DNA of 34,155 bases from contig PAQI01000010.1 of NCBI GenBank assembly GCA_002709235.1, positions 2,852 through 37,006 on the forward strand. Direction: 5' to 3'. The position numbers and the translations under genes are program-made. Shown one piece after another: positions 17,414 to 25,963 of the stretch (positions within the stretch are counted from its first letter, which is position 1; every line of letters begins with the position of its first letter). The notes beneath the pieces were generated by a model that was not told where the DNA came from, did not search any database, and saw only the letters and a program-made list of their open reading frames with translations. The stretch is from Hirschia sp. Its GTDB lineage: Bacteria > Pseudomonadota > Alphaproteobacteria > Caulobacterales > Hyphomonadaceae.

Positions 17414-17440
17414 ACGCCTCCACCTCATGGGTGGGGGCGT
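17414..17440 (+). terminator. Hairpin after nrdB, possible terminator
   Basis: The arms pair over 11 bp (one G-T pair) with a 5-base loop. The sequence after the hairpin is TGTCGTGTCT, not a T run, so this is a weak or bidirectional terminator rather than a textbook one. Confidence 0.55.
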
Positions 17441-17526
17441 TGTCGTGTCTGGGGCATCTGTATCGGCAGGAAAAAGCGCAATTGTTCTTCGGCTAGTCCG
17501 GTTGCCTCGCCATTGAGACGACTGGA

Positions 17527-18039
17527 CTATTCCCGCCAGTATTCGCGTTCATGTACCCGCTCGCCCTTGGTGACCACGCGCGTCGTACCTTCACCAGCAT
17601 CCATCACGCCGATCTGAAAGCCTTCGGCGTAATAGCAACCCACAGAGGCATGCGGCCAGCCAATGTCCTCGGCATTGATCGGATAGACCTGGAATCCATC
17701 TTCGGAAAACACCGTGATGTCATATTCGAATGCGCCAATCTCTGACGCCGATGGGAAGGGATCGCCACTCGGTGCCTCAGTGAGGAAGCCCTTTGCCTGA
17801 AGGGCGCGCAAATGATCATCCGGCCGGATGGTTCCAGAGCTGATGCAGATGAACTGCATGTCCTGCGAACGCGCGAAGGCGGCGTCTGCCGTGATCGGTC
17901 CTTCGGCATCCAGAAGGGTGGTGCGCAATTGTGGGTCTGTCGGTGTAGCAGGCGAACAGGCAGACAGGCCCGTGACACACAGGACGACTGCAAGGACTGC
18001 CACAACCTCATGGCGAAAGTCTCGGTCGGGAAATGACAA
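17527..18039 (-). CDS. Unrecognised lipoprotein
   Basis: 170 aa from a TTG start at 18039. GAGGGAG sits about 8 bases before this TTG, which is why it is preferred over the upstream ATG-like start. The signal has a basic N-region (FPDRDFRHE), a hydrophobic stretch (VVAVLAVVLCVTG) and lipobox LSAC, so it should be a lipoprotein in the cell envelope. Three further Cys follow (FICIS and VGCYY). The rest has no motif I know: a small soluble domain of about 130 residues. The gene is convergent with nrdB and divergent from the PMT-family gene. Confidence 0.75.
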   Translation of the reverse strand: MSFPDRDFRHEVVAVLAVVLCVTGLSACSPATPTDPQLRTTLLDAEGPITADAAFARSQDMQFICISSGTIRPDDHLRALQAKGFLTEAPSGDPFPSASEIGAFEYDITVFSEDGFQVYPINAEDIGWPHASVGCYYAEGFQIGVMDAGEGTTRVVTKGERVHEREYWRE

Positions 18040-18251
18040 TATGAGCGCTCCCTCAACTGTAACGATGACATATCTTGCCACGTGACGGGTTCAATAGCTT
18101 CTCTCAAGGCGCGAGCATCAAGGCAAACTTTCTTCCTTTCGTGGAAAAGACTGACACTTAACGTCTTTTCACAGTCCTGCGATTGTCTAAATCCACGGGC
18201 ACGACTAACACCATTGAGAAGAGCACGAGAGATGGTCCACCGGGTAAGTCG

Positions 18252-19553
18252 ATGAAAAGCGAACGTCCAGGCGCAATGTCGCCGACAGACAGGGGGATAG
18301 GCATCGTCGTCTTTGCGTTGACGGCCATCTTGTTCGTCTGGCGCCTGTCGACACCCTCGCAGCTCGTATTCGATGAAACACATTATGTGCGCCAGGGGCT
18401 GGAATTCTTTCGCCTCGAAGACTGGACCAATCATTCTCACCCGCCTTTTGGAAAATGGCTGATCGGGGCGTCACAGGCGCTGCTGGGCGAGAATGCGTTT
18501 GCCTGGCGTATTCCGGGGGCAGTGTTGGGCGCGATGGTTCCCACTTGTGTCTATGCCGTCATGCGCATGTTCGGCTTTTCCGTGCAGGAAGCCATCGCGG
18601 CGGCAGCCCTGACAACCCTCAACCAGACCCTGTTCGTGCAGGCGCGCACAGCCATGCTGGACATTTACGCGCTGGCATTCTTTGCATTATCCGTCACCTT
18701 CCTGATCTGGTCAGCCAAGCGCGTGAGATCTCGCGGAGGCGCGACGTTCGGGTTGATTCTGTCGGGTGTACTGCTCGGGCTCGGGGCGGCGACCAAATGG
18801 ACAACCGGCATCAATATGGTGCTGGTATGGTCGGGCATTTTCATCTGGCGGCTGACGGAAACCAGCCCCAATGGCTGGGTCTTGCCACGCCTGTTTGGTT
18901 CCGGCTTTGCGGGCTGGCGTCATTTCTCACTGCTGGGCGCAGGATTGCGTCAGGGCGTGATCGCAATCCTTGTCTATCTGCTGACATTCCTGCCCTTCCT
19001 GTTCATGTCGCAAGGGCTGGACTTGATGGAGCTCCATCAGAACATGTTTTCGGATGTGTCCGGTCCGCTGGCCGAGCATCCTTTTTCATCCCGATGGTGG
19101 GAATGGCCCATCATGCTGGAGCCGATCTGGTATTATTTTGAGCGGCCAGAAGGCATGAGCTATGGCGATCAGGCGATTTTCCTGGTCGGAAATCCGCTTG
19201 TTTACTGGCTTGGCTTGCCTGCCATGCTGATCGTTTTCATCCTGGGCCTGTTGCGTGGCGATGGTGCAATGCTGGCAATTGCGGGCGCATTCCTCGCTTT
19301 CTGGCTGATATGGGCGGCGATTCCACGAGACCTGACCTTCTCATATTATTACGAACCAGCCGCCACTCTGCTGGGCATGGGCATTGTCGCATTCATTGCG
19401 CGCATCCTTCCCGTAACCTCCAGGCCCTATGTCATGTGGATCTGGCTCTTATTGGCTGCGGCCTGTTTTGGCTTCTTCTACCCGGTGCTTGCAGGTGTAC
19501 CCTTGCAGCCCGATGAGTGGCTGCGCTATCGCTGGTTCGAGATCTGGGGCTGA
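18252..19553 (+). CDS. PMT-family phospholipid-carrier-dependent glycosyltransferase
   Basis: Integral membrane enzyme related to dolichyl-phosphate-mannose protein mannosyltransferases (GT39), which move a sugar from a polyprenyl phosphate to protein or cell-surface acceptors. 433 aa from ATG 18252, with about ten hydrophobic helices. LVFDETHYV in the first periplasmic loop carries the catalytic DE pair, and NHSHPPFGKWLI is the second family block. The C-terminal half is more variable. ATG 18276 or TTG 18183 are other possible starts; no strong ribosome site marks any of them. The acceptor is unknown. The amn gene follows 85 bp later. Confidence 0.87.
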   Translation: MKSERPGAMSPTDRGIGIVVFALTAILFVWRLSTPSQLVFDETHYVRQGLEFFRLEDWTNHSHPPFGKWLIGASQALLGENAFAWRIPGAVLGAMVPTCVYAVMRMFGFSVQEAIAAAALTTLNQTLFVQARTAMLDIYALAFFALSVTFLIWSAKRVRSRGGATFGLILSGVLLGLGAATKWTTGINMVLVWSGIFIWRLTETSPNGWVLPRLFGSGFAGWRHFSLLGAGLRQGVIAILVYLLTFLPFLFMSQGLDLMELHQNMFSDVSGPLAEHPFSSRWWEWPIMLEPIWYYFERPEGMSYGDQAIFLVGNPLVYWLGLPAMLIVFILGLLRGDGAMLAIAGAFLAFWLIWAAIPRDLTFSYYYEPAATLLGMGIVAFIARILPVTSRPYVMWIWLLLAAACFGFFYPVLAGVPLQPDEWLRYRWFEIWG

Positions 19554-19556
19554 GCC

Positions 19557-19576
19557 GCGGATTGAAATAAATCCGC
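19557..19576. other. Inverted repeat between PMT-family gene and amn
   Basis: GCGGATT (19557-19563) and AATCCGC (19570-19576) are perfect 7-bp arms with a 6-base loop, just 4 bp after the stop codon at 19551-19553. No T run follows. It may be a weak terminator or a processing hairpin. Confidence 0.45.
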
Positions 19577-19638
19577 AACGTCACGCAAGCGCGATTGACC
19601 GCGCGTGCAGGCCTCCTCATTCTGCGCGCAACTCAAGC

Positions 19639-21093
19639 ATGAAAGATGACAGCATGACGCCTGAGCAGGCCGTTGATAAAGCGACAGAGATATATGAAAC
19701 AGCCGTCGACAAGCTGCAGGCAGCGCTGAAGCTGTTCATCGAATCCGGTCGCAAGCCTGATCCCAGGGCGCGCAAACGCGGCGATTTTTGTTACCCGCGC
19801 ATCAAGGTGATCTATGAGCCGGATGGTCCGCCGCCGCCGATCTCTCGTGCCTTTGCAAAGCTGTCCGAGGCTGGCGTCTACGCCACGACGGTCACCCAGC
19901 CGCGCTTCTTCCGTAATTACCTGATTTCCCAGCTGGCAAATATCGCCAGGGATTACCCCGTCACCATCGAGGTAGATGTCTCCACATCCGAGATCCCCTA
20001 TAACTATGTGCTCGACATGTCGGTCAGCATCGATGCCGAGACCCTGCCGCCGGCAGAATTCGCCGCATGGTTCCCGACGCCTCAACTGGCTTTCATCGGT
20101 GACGAGATTGCCGATGGCGATCCGTGGCCTGATGCAGAGGACAAGCCGCTTGCATTGTTCGATGCGCCACGTGTGGACTTTTCCCTCAAGCGGCTGGCTC
20201 ACTATACCGGCACGGCGTTCGAGCACTTTCAGCGCTATATCCTGTTCACCAATTACCACCGCTATGTCGATGCATTCGTGGAGTGGGGCGTCCAGTCGAT
20301 TGCTGGCAATGGCCCCTATACCCAATTATCTGCGCCGGGTGGGGTGGTTGTGGATGCCGAGCATCCCTCGCCGGTCGAGGCAATTGCGGCCGGCCCCTGG
20401 CGGCGCCATCAAATGCCTGCCTATCACCTGATGGGCCCGGATGGTGCGTCGGGTATCACACTGGTCAATATCGGAGTCGGGCCTTCCAACGCCAAGACGA
20501 TCACCGACCATCTTGCAGTGCTGCGTCCGGAAGTCTGGTTGATGGTCGGCCATTGCGGCGGGCTGCGCCACTCACAGCGCATTGGCGATTACGTGCTGGC
20601 GCATGCCTATCTGCGCGACGACAAGGTGCTGGACACCGTCTTGCCGCCCGATATTCCGGTCCCACCATTAGCAGAGGTGCAGGTTGCATTGCAGGAAGCG
20701 GCAGAAGCCGTAACCGGTGAGGACGCTGAAGCATTGAAGGCCCGCTTGCGCACCGGCACCGTGGTTTCTACCGATGATCGGAACTGGGAATTGCGGTTCA
20801 CCGACAGTGCAAAGCGTTTCAACCAGTCACGCGCCATCGGAATTGACATGGAAAGCGCAACCATTGCGGCCAATGGATATCGCCTTCGCGTGCCCTATGG
20901 GACATTGCTTTGCGTCTCTGACAAACCCCTGCACGGAGAGCTGAAACTCCCCGGGGCAGCCAATCGATTCTATGAACGGGCGATCGGCGAGCATATCCGA
21001 ATTGGCATTGAGACGCTGGAACGCCTTGCCAGTGGTGACGCCAAGCTGCATTCGCGCAAATTGCGGGCGTTTGACGAGCCCCCGTTCAGGTAG
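19639..21093 (+). CDS. amn: AMP nucleosidase
   Basis: Hydrolyses AMP to adenine and ribose 5-phosphate, a purine-salvage and AMP-level control reaction. 484 aa from ATG 19639, equal to the E. coli protein. The N-terminal part has RKPDPRARKRGDFCYPRI and PRFFRNYLISQL, and the C-terminal nucleoside-phosphorylase-like domain has MVGHCGGLRHSQRIGDYVLA, IGIDMESATIAANGYRLRVP and CVSDKPLHGELKLP. A longer open frame starts upstream inside the glycosyltransferase, so it is not used. ATG 19654 is a possible slightly shorter start. Confidence 0.95.
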   Translation: MKDDSMTPEQAVDKATEIYETAVDKLQAALKLFIESGRKPDPRARKRGDFCYPRIKVIYEPDGPPPPISRAFAKLSEAGVYATTVTQPRFFRNYLISQLANIARDYPVTIEVDVSTSEIPYNYVLDMSVSIDAETLPPAEFAAWFPTPQLAFIGDEIADGDPWPDAEDKPLALFDAPRVDFSLKRLAHYTGTAFEHFQRYILFTNYHRYVDAFVEWGVQSIAGNGPYTQLSAPGGVVVDAEHPSPVEAIAAGPWRRHQMPAYHLMGPDGASGITLVNIGVGPSNAKTITDHLAVLRPEVWLMVGHCGGLRHSQRIGDYVLAHAYLRDDKVLDTVLPPDIPVPPLAEVQVALQEAAEAVTGEDAEALKARLRTGTVVSTDDRNWELRFTDSAKRFNQSRAIGIDMESATIAANGYRLRVPYGTLLCVSDKPLHGELKLPGAANRFYERAIGEHIRIGIETLERLASGDAKLHSRKLRAFDEPPFR

Positions 21094-21097
21094 AAAT

Positions 21098-21111
21098 CTG
21101 TAGACCTACAG
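21098..21111. other. Inverted repeat CTGTAG-AC-CTACAG after amn
   Basis: Perfect 6-bp arms around AC, 5 bases after the amn stop. Too short a loop for an RNA terminator; a dimeric-regulator site is possible. It is the first of several inverted repeats in the 266-bp region before the TonB receptor. Confidence 0.4.
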
Positions 21112-21166
21112 TATTCCTGGTTGAGCATATGCATGCTTCAACAGGCCAGTTTCAGGGTTTGATTGT

Positions 21167-21180
21167 TCACGAAAGCGTGA
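21167..21180. promoter_or_regulatory. Inverted repeat TCACG-AAAG-CGTGA upstream of TonB receptor
   Basis: Perfect 5-bp arms with a 4-base centre, about 180 bp before the receptor start. TCACGCTT recurs downstream near 21193. A candidate operator or hairpin, nothing firmer. Confidence 0.3.
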
Positions 21181-21309
21181 CAATTGCAGGTCTCACGCTT
21201 GTTTCTTGGGCGATGACACTCAATCACGAAAAGAATTTGCGCAAACGTCAATTGACGGGTGCGGAAACTTGATGGACACTTTTTAGAGCGCTCATTCTAT
21301 CCAATGCTT

Positions 21310-21333
21310 GAACTCGAGTTCCTTTTTGGAACT
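21310..21333. promoter_or_regulatory. Overlapping palindromes just upstream of TonB receptor
   Basis: GAACTCGAGTTC (21310-21321) is a perfect 12-bp palindrome. It shares bases with AGTTCC-TTTTT-GGAACT (21317-21333), a perfect 6-bp stem with a 5-base loop. The two structures are mutually exclusive in RNA, and the pair lies 27-50 bp before the ATG at 21360. This fits either a dimeric operator or a leader switch. Confidence 0.5.
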
Positions 21334-21359
21334 ACGGGGAATAGATAGGATCAGAACAA

Positions 21360-23708
21360 ATGCGTAAACCTTCCAATAGACGTGTTGGCCTGCTGCGGGG
21401 TGCAGCCCTTACGGCGATCGCGACGACCATGTTGCATGTGCCTGCACTGGCGCAGCAGGACGATGAAGCCGTTGCCGTTCAGGACAAGATTGTCGTCACC
21501 GGGCGTCGGATTTCCGACACCGACCTGGCCATCGGTCAGGATGCGGCTTCAAATACGATTGCTGTCACGCGTGATGAGTTGTTGTCGGCACCGGGTGGGA
21601 TATCTGGACTGAAAATGCTTGAGACCCTTCCGGGATTCAACGTGCAGACCGACGGGGCGCTCGGCCTTTACGAGTTCGGAAACTCGGTAACGGTCCGCGC
21701 TTTCAACCTGCAACAGATCGGTTTTGTGCTTGATGGCGTGCCCATGGGCCGTTCGGATGCATTCGGCGGTAGCCCGATCTTCCGCTATGTTGACAATGAA
21801 AACCTTGGTTCGGTCGTGGCATCCCCGGGAGCGGGTGACGTAACCAAACCAAGCTATGCCTCGCTTGGGCCTATTGTTTCCTACAACACTGTTGACCCCT
21901 CCGAGGAAGCTGGTGGCATGTTCGCCTACACGCTGGGTGATGACAATCTCAACCGGTCCTTCCTGAAACTGGAAACCGGCGAGATCGGTGGCTTCTCTGC
22001 CTATGTCAGCCGCTCCAAGACAGACAGTGATCTGTGGCGTGGTGCCGGTTCCATTGACCGTGAGCACATTGAAGGTAAGGCTCAGTTCGTATTTGGAACG
22101 GATAGCAAGATCTCTGCGACTTACGTCCACAATGATTTCTTTGACTATGACAGCCCGTCCAGCTCGATCGCGGGATTTGCTGCGCTCGGCAATGATTATG
22201 GTTATCTCGGCTATGTGCCGAATGATTGTATCCAGCCGGTTGACGTCGATTTCAACGCTGACGGGGTGATCGATGGTGCTGATTTCACACCGGTTTTCAC
22301 AGGCGGTAGCTGTACCAGCTATTATCAGGACCGGATCAATATCCGAGACGACACACTCTATTCATTGTCATTCGAAACTTCCTTCACCGAAGGTCTGGAC
22401 TTCCACGCCACGGCCTATCGTGAAGACAAGGACGGTTTTGGTGTGTCACCAGACGGCTATGGAAACTCACTCAACATCTATAATCGCCAGGTTGCACTTG
22501 GGCTCGATGTGACTCACCCGCGTGGTGTGCAATATGGCCTCTCAGGTGTGGGTGGTGACCGGACGGGTGCCCTGGCCGGATTTGAATGGCAGATCGCAAA
22601 CCACACCATCGCCTTTGGTGGCTGGTATGAAGACGAGACCTATAACCGCACACAGGCGCGCCTGAACAAGACAGGTGGAACAGCTGACGGTGATGTCATC
22701 TGGGACGAGACGGTTTACTTCCGCCGTGACTACACCTCCACGCGTGAAACCATGCAGTTCTACCTCAAGGACACGATTGGCCTTCTGGATGACAAGCTGA
22801 AGGTGGATGTCGGCGTCAAGAGCCTGCTGATTGACTATGAACTGTCAGGCTATCGCGATTATGCCGACTATGAAGCCTATGGCCCGCAAACTGTCGGCGC
22901 TGATTATGAAGAGACATTCCTGCCAATGATCGGTGCGGTTTACAGCCTCAACGACACGGATCAGGTGTTCTCATCCTATTCACGCAATTTCGCATTGCCA
23001 CGCGGTGCGGATGACATTTTCTCGATTGCAACCTCTGGCCCGCTGCCTGCGCCAGAAGGTGAAACCGCTGACAATTTCGAGATCGGCTACCGCACCAACC
23101 GTCCGCAATTCAACGGATCGGTTGCGGCATTCTACACCAAGTTCGACAACCGGCTGGTTGCTGACTCCGTGCTAAACCCGGCAACGGGACAGCCTGAAAG
23201 CTTCTACGTCAATGCCGGTGCGACAACAGCTTATGGACTTGAATTCTCAGGCGTCTACCAGCCTGAAATCTTCGATGACAAGCTGTATTTCAACTCGAAC
23301 GTGACCTGGAATGTGGCTGAGCTCGATGACAGTTTCGGAAACAATCCAACACTGAACGCATCCGGCAACCGTCTGGCAGACAGCCCGGAATGGATTGTCA
23401 TCGGTGGTGTCACCTATGAGCCGACAAGCTGGATCGTCGCGAACCTCTCCGGAAAATACACCGATGAGCGCTTCACGAACTTCGGTAACACCGAGACACT
23501 TGAAGCCTACACAGTGTTCTCCGGCTACATCGACATTGGTGGCGAGAACAGTTTCGGTGCGCCGGAAAATGTCTCCCTGCGCTTGAACGTCGACAACATT
23601 CTCGATGAAGAAACGCTGCCATTCACCTTCACCACCACGGGAACGACGGGCTTTGTTCGCCCGCTCAATCCGCGGACATTCTCGGTGACGCTGACAGCCG
23701 CATTCTGA
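21360..23708 (+). CDS. TonB-dependent receptor with an EF-hand-like loop
   Basis: 782-aa outer-membrane receptor for an unknown ligand. A signal peptide ends at PALAQ (about residue 31). The plug starts DKIVVTGRRIS near residue 42 and includes LPGFNV and FVLDGVPMGRSD. Barrel strands run to the C-terminus, which ends VTLTAAF with a terminal Phe as outer-membrane proteins need. Residues D297 to D308 read DFNADGVIDGAD, an EF-hand/dockerin type calcium loop, and C290 and C318 flank it, so a disulfide could close it. This lies in a predicted extracellular loop. Its regulation may involve the palindromes upstream. The start has AGGATCAG about 10 bases before the ATG. Confidence 0.93.
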   Translation: MRKPSNRRVGLLRGAALTAIATTMLHVPALAQQDDEAVAVQDKIVVTGRRISDTDLAIGQDAASNTIAVTRDELLSAPGGISGLKMLETLPGFNVQTDGALGLYEFGNSVTVRAFNLQQIGFVLDGVPMGRSDAFGGSPIFRYVDNENLGSVVASPGAGDVTKPSYASLGPIVSYNTVDPSEEAGGMFAYTLGDDNLNRSFLKLETGEIGGFSAYVSRSKTDSDLWRGAGSIDREHIEGKAQFVFGTDSKISATYVHNDFFDYDSPSSSIAGFAALGNDYGYLGYVPNDCIQPVDVDFNADGVIDGADFTPVFTGGSCTSYYQDRINIRDDTLYSLSFETSFTEGLDFHATAYREDKDGFGVSPDGYGNSLNIYNRQVALGLDVTHPRGVQYGLSGVGGDRTGALAGFEWQIANHTIAFGGWYEDETYNRTQARLNKTGGTADGDVIWDETVYFRRDYTSTRETMQFYLKDTIGLLDDKLKVDVGVKSLLIDYELSGYRDYADYEAYGPQTVGADYEETFLPMIGAVYSLNDTDQVFSSYSRNFALPRGADDIFSIATSGPLPAPEGETADNFEIGYRTNRPQFNGSVAAFYTKFDNRLVADSVLNPATGQPESFYVNAGATTAYGLEFSGVYQPEIFDDKLYFNSNVTWNVAELDDSFGNNPTLNASGNRLADSPEWIVIGGVTYEPTSWIVANLSGKYTDERFTNFGNTETLEAYTVFSGYIDIGGENSFGAPENVSLRLNVDNILDEETLPFTFTTTGTTGFVRPLNPRTFSVTLTAAF

Positions 23709-23731
23709 TCCTGATCAGATAAGGCAAGAAT

Positions 23732-23768
23732 ATCAGCCCCTTCATTCGATCAGAGTGGAGGGGCTGAT
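23732..23768. terminator. Bidirectional terminator hairpin after TonB receptor
   Basis: ATCAGCCCCT (23732-23741) and AGGGGCTGAT (23759-23768) form a perfect 10-bp stem between two convergent genes. No long T run follows on either side, but its location fits termination of both. Confidence 0.65.
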
Positions 23769-23769
23769 C

Positions 23770-24126
23770 CTATTTATAGGCCACCACGGCTTCGCGGATC
23801 TTGCCGTCCTCATCAAAGATGAAGGTTTCCGCCACCTGCTGCGAGCGATGATTGGCATAGGTCAGCGTTAGCCCATCGGACGAGATGAAGATATCGTCGA
23901 TCTCGAAGAAGATCTCACGGGCGTCATCCAGCGCCAGGCTCCAGTAATTGTTCAGCGCGCTCTTGCCGGTCAGATAGGGCGTATCGCTGTCCAGTACATC
24001 CATGATGCGCGGAGAATGAAACACCACGTCCTCCGAATAGAAGGTGAGGATCATGTCCAGATCGCGGTCGTTCCAGGCTTGTGCCCAGCGTCGTGAGAAA
24101 TTCTCTGCATCATCGCGCGTCAACAT
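23770..24126 (-). CDS. SnoaL/NTF2-like protein
   Basis: 118 aa with the NTF2 cone fold pattern: a helix (DAENFSRRWAQAWNDRDLD), then DMILTFYSEDVVFHSPR, then GKSALNNYWSLAL, then strands ending VAETFIFDEDGKIREAVVAYK. Most members are small ligand-binding or isomerase-like proteins of unknown role. It is convergent with the TonB receptor and divergent from the dehydratase gene over 75 bp. Confidence 0.85.
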   Translation of the reverse strand: MLTRDDAENFSRRWAQAWNDRDLDMILTFYSEDVVFHSPRIMDVLDSDTPYLTGKSALNNYWSLALDDAREIFFEIDDIFISSDGLTLTYANHRSQQVAETFIFDEDGKIREAVVAYK

Positions 24127-24201
24127 GGATCAGGCCTCCCTCGTCTGCGGTAGGAAACAAGGCTATACCGAGTCGCAGGCTTTGCAGGAGGGCGGTGCAG
24201 C

Positions 24202-25182
24202 ATGATCCAGGTACCAGATTTCAACGATGTCACAGCCGCCCGAGCGCGTATCGCCGGACACGCCGTCGTCACACCTTTGATCAATAATGCCGAACTGGAC
24301 CGTCGAACCGGAGGGCGTATCCTCTGCAAGGCCGAGAACATGCAGCATGTCGGCGCATTCAAGTTTCGCGGTGCCTATAATCGATTGTGCATGATCCCTG
24401 AAGCCGATCGGGCGCGCGGTGTCGTCGCCTGTTCATCGGGCAATCACGCTCAGGGCGTCGCTGAAGCCGCGCGGCTGCTGGGGATGTCCGCCACGATCGT
24501 GATGCCAGCGGACTCGCCCAGATTGAAGCTCGAACGAACCGAGCGCTCAGGTGCGAAGATCGTGCGCTATGACCGCGCAAGCGAAGACCGTGAAGCCATC
24601 GCAAATGCGATTGCAGCCGAGACCGGCGCGACCTTCGTGCACCCTTATGATGATGCAGGCATCATTGCAGGGCAGGGCACGCTGGGTGCCGAGATGGTAG
24701 AGCAGGCGCAGGCCATGGGGCTGATGCCCGATCTCGTGCTGGTCAGCGCCGCTGGCGGCGGCATGGCCAGCGGCGTTGCATTGGCGCTGGAGGCGATGGC
24801 ACCAGAATGTGAGCTTCACACGGTCGAGCCTGCAGGGTTTGATGATTATGCGCGATCATTGCTGGCAGAAGAGCGCCAGTTCAATGCGACCAGCAGCGGG
24901 TCGATCTGCGACGCATTGCTGGCCAATGGTCCGGGGAAGATCGGTTTCGAGATCATGCGACGGCGTGCCTCGGCGGGCCTGGTCATATCCGATGATGAGG
25001 CGCTGCAAGCCGTGGCTTTTGCTTTTCATGAGTTGAAACAGGTAGTCGAACCGGGAGGTGCGGCGGCGCTTGCGGCTGTCTTGTCTGGCAAGATCGATGT
25101 CGCAGGCAAGACGGTAGGCGTGGTGCTGTCTGGTGGAAATATTGATCCTGACATGCTGGTCAACGCTCTGCGACCGCGCTGA
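24202..25182 (+). CDS. PLP-dependent threonine/serine dehydratase-family enzyme
   Basis: Fold-type II PLP enzyme, 326 aa, without the C-terminal regulatory domain of biosynthetic IlvA. K54 in GAFKFRGAYN is the PLP lysine. SSGNHAQG (78-85) is the substrate-binding loop, and SAAGGGMASG (182-191) is the phosphate-holding Gly-rich loop. It could be a catabolic threonine dehydratase, a serine racemase or a hydroxyaspartate ammonia-lyase; sequence alone does not decide. The start ATG at 24202 follows GGAGGGCGG. Confidence 0.92.
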   Translation: MIQVPDFNDVTAARARIAGHAVVTPLINNAELDRRTGGRILCKAENMQHVGAFKFRGAYNRLCMIPEADRARGVVACSSGNHAQGVAEAARLLGMSATIVMPADSPRLKLERTERSGAKIVRYDRASEDREAIANAIAAETGATFVHPYDDAGIIAGQGTLGAEMVEQAQAMGLMPDLVLVSAAGGGMASGVALALEAMAPECELHTVEPAGFDDYARSLLAEERQFNATSSGSICDALLANGPGKIGFEIMRRRASAGLVISDDEALQAVAFAFHELKQVVEPGGAAALAAVLSGKIDVAGKTVGVVLSGGNIDPDMLVNALRPR

Positions 25183-25276
25183 GATCGTCAATTGTCGCGA
25201 TTGTCCAATTGGTCGCACTTAACCTTATAAATTTTGTGGTCATATCTTCTATCTGGTTTGGCGAGGAGAGAACGAT

Positions 25277-25870
25277 ATGAGTGAAGGACACCGCAATATC
25301 TGTATCATCAATGGTCACCCGCATGATGGCGACCATTACGTCACGGCTTTGGCGGACGCCTATGAACGCGGAGCGAAAGACCGGGGGTATGAAATCAGCC
25401 GCATAGATGTCGGCAAGTTGAAAATCACCCCGCTACAGGATCCCGCCGAATTTCAGCAGGAACCTGTCGATGCGGTCATCAGGGAGAGTCAGAAAAAAAT
25501 AGCCGAGGCCCAGCATGTGGTCTTCTTCTTTCCCATGTGGTTTGGCGGATTGCCTGCCTATACGCGCGCGTTCATCGAAAGGCTGGGATGTGGAGGCTTC
25601 TTTCTGGAGGAAGGTGGCGAAACTGGATGGCCTCACAAGATGATGGGTGGAAAGTCGATCCGGATCGTCATGACAATGGGTATGCCGTCCATGGCATATC
25701 GATTGATTTTCGGTGCTTTCAGCCTGCGCGGACTGGAGAGGAGTGTATTTGGCATTTCTGGTTTCGATCCGGTGCGTCATACCCTGATCGGAATGGTGGA
25801 AGGTATGGGAGACAAGGGGCGTAGAAACTGGATCGACAAACTCGAGGATATGGGCAGAAACGGGCGTTAG
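25277..25870 (+). CDS. Flavodoxin-fold NAD(P)H dehydrogenase (quinone)-like protein
   Basis: 197 aa. The start NICIINGHPHDGDHYVTAL is the FMN-phosphate loop of the NQO1/Kef regulator/modulator-of-drug-activity type, and VVFFFPMWFGGLPAYTRAFIERL is the second flavin loop region with the conserved PMWFGG. It would pass hydride from NAD(P)H to quinones or similar acceptors. GAGGAGAG lies about 8 bases before the ATG. The P450 starts 93 bp later on the same strand; a functional link is possible but not shown. Confidence 0.85.
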   Translation: MSEGHRNICIINGHPHDGDHYVTALADAYERGAKDRGYEISRIDVGKLKITPLQDPAEFQQEPVDAVIRESQKKIAEAQHVVFFFPMWFGGLPAYTRAFIERLGCGGFFLEEGGETGWPHKMMGGKSIRIVMTMGMPSMAYRLIFGAFSLRGLERSVFGISGFDPVRHTLIGMVEGMGDKGRRNWIDKLEDMGRNGR

Positions 25871-25963
25871 ATCAAATCTACAAATTGCCGGTTTTCACGC
25901 GATAGCGCTTGCCATAGGTTCTGGCTGTGACATAAACAATTCATACAACCTAGGGGTGCATTT

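Noticed and set aside
16576-17415. 279-aa minus-strand ORF opposite nrdB
   Set aside because: Antisense shadow rich in His and Arg, typical of the reverse of a high-GC gene.
17604-18440. 278-aa minus-strand ORF
   Set aside because: Overlaps the lipoprotein gene in another frame and the glycosyltransferase start; composition is shadow-like.
19429-19638. N-terminal extension of amn into the glycosyltransferase gene
   Set aside because: The family starts near residue 1 at 19639 and gives exactly the E. coli length.
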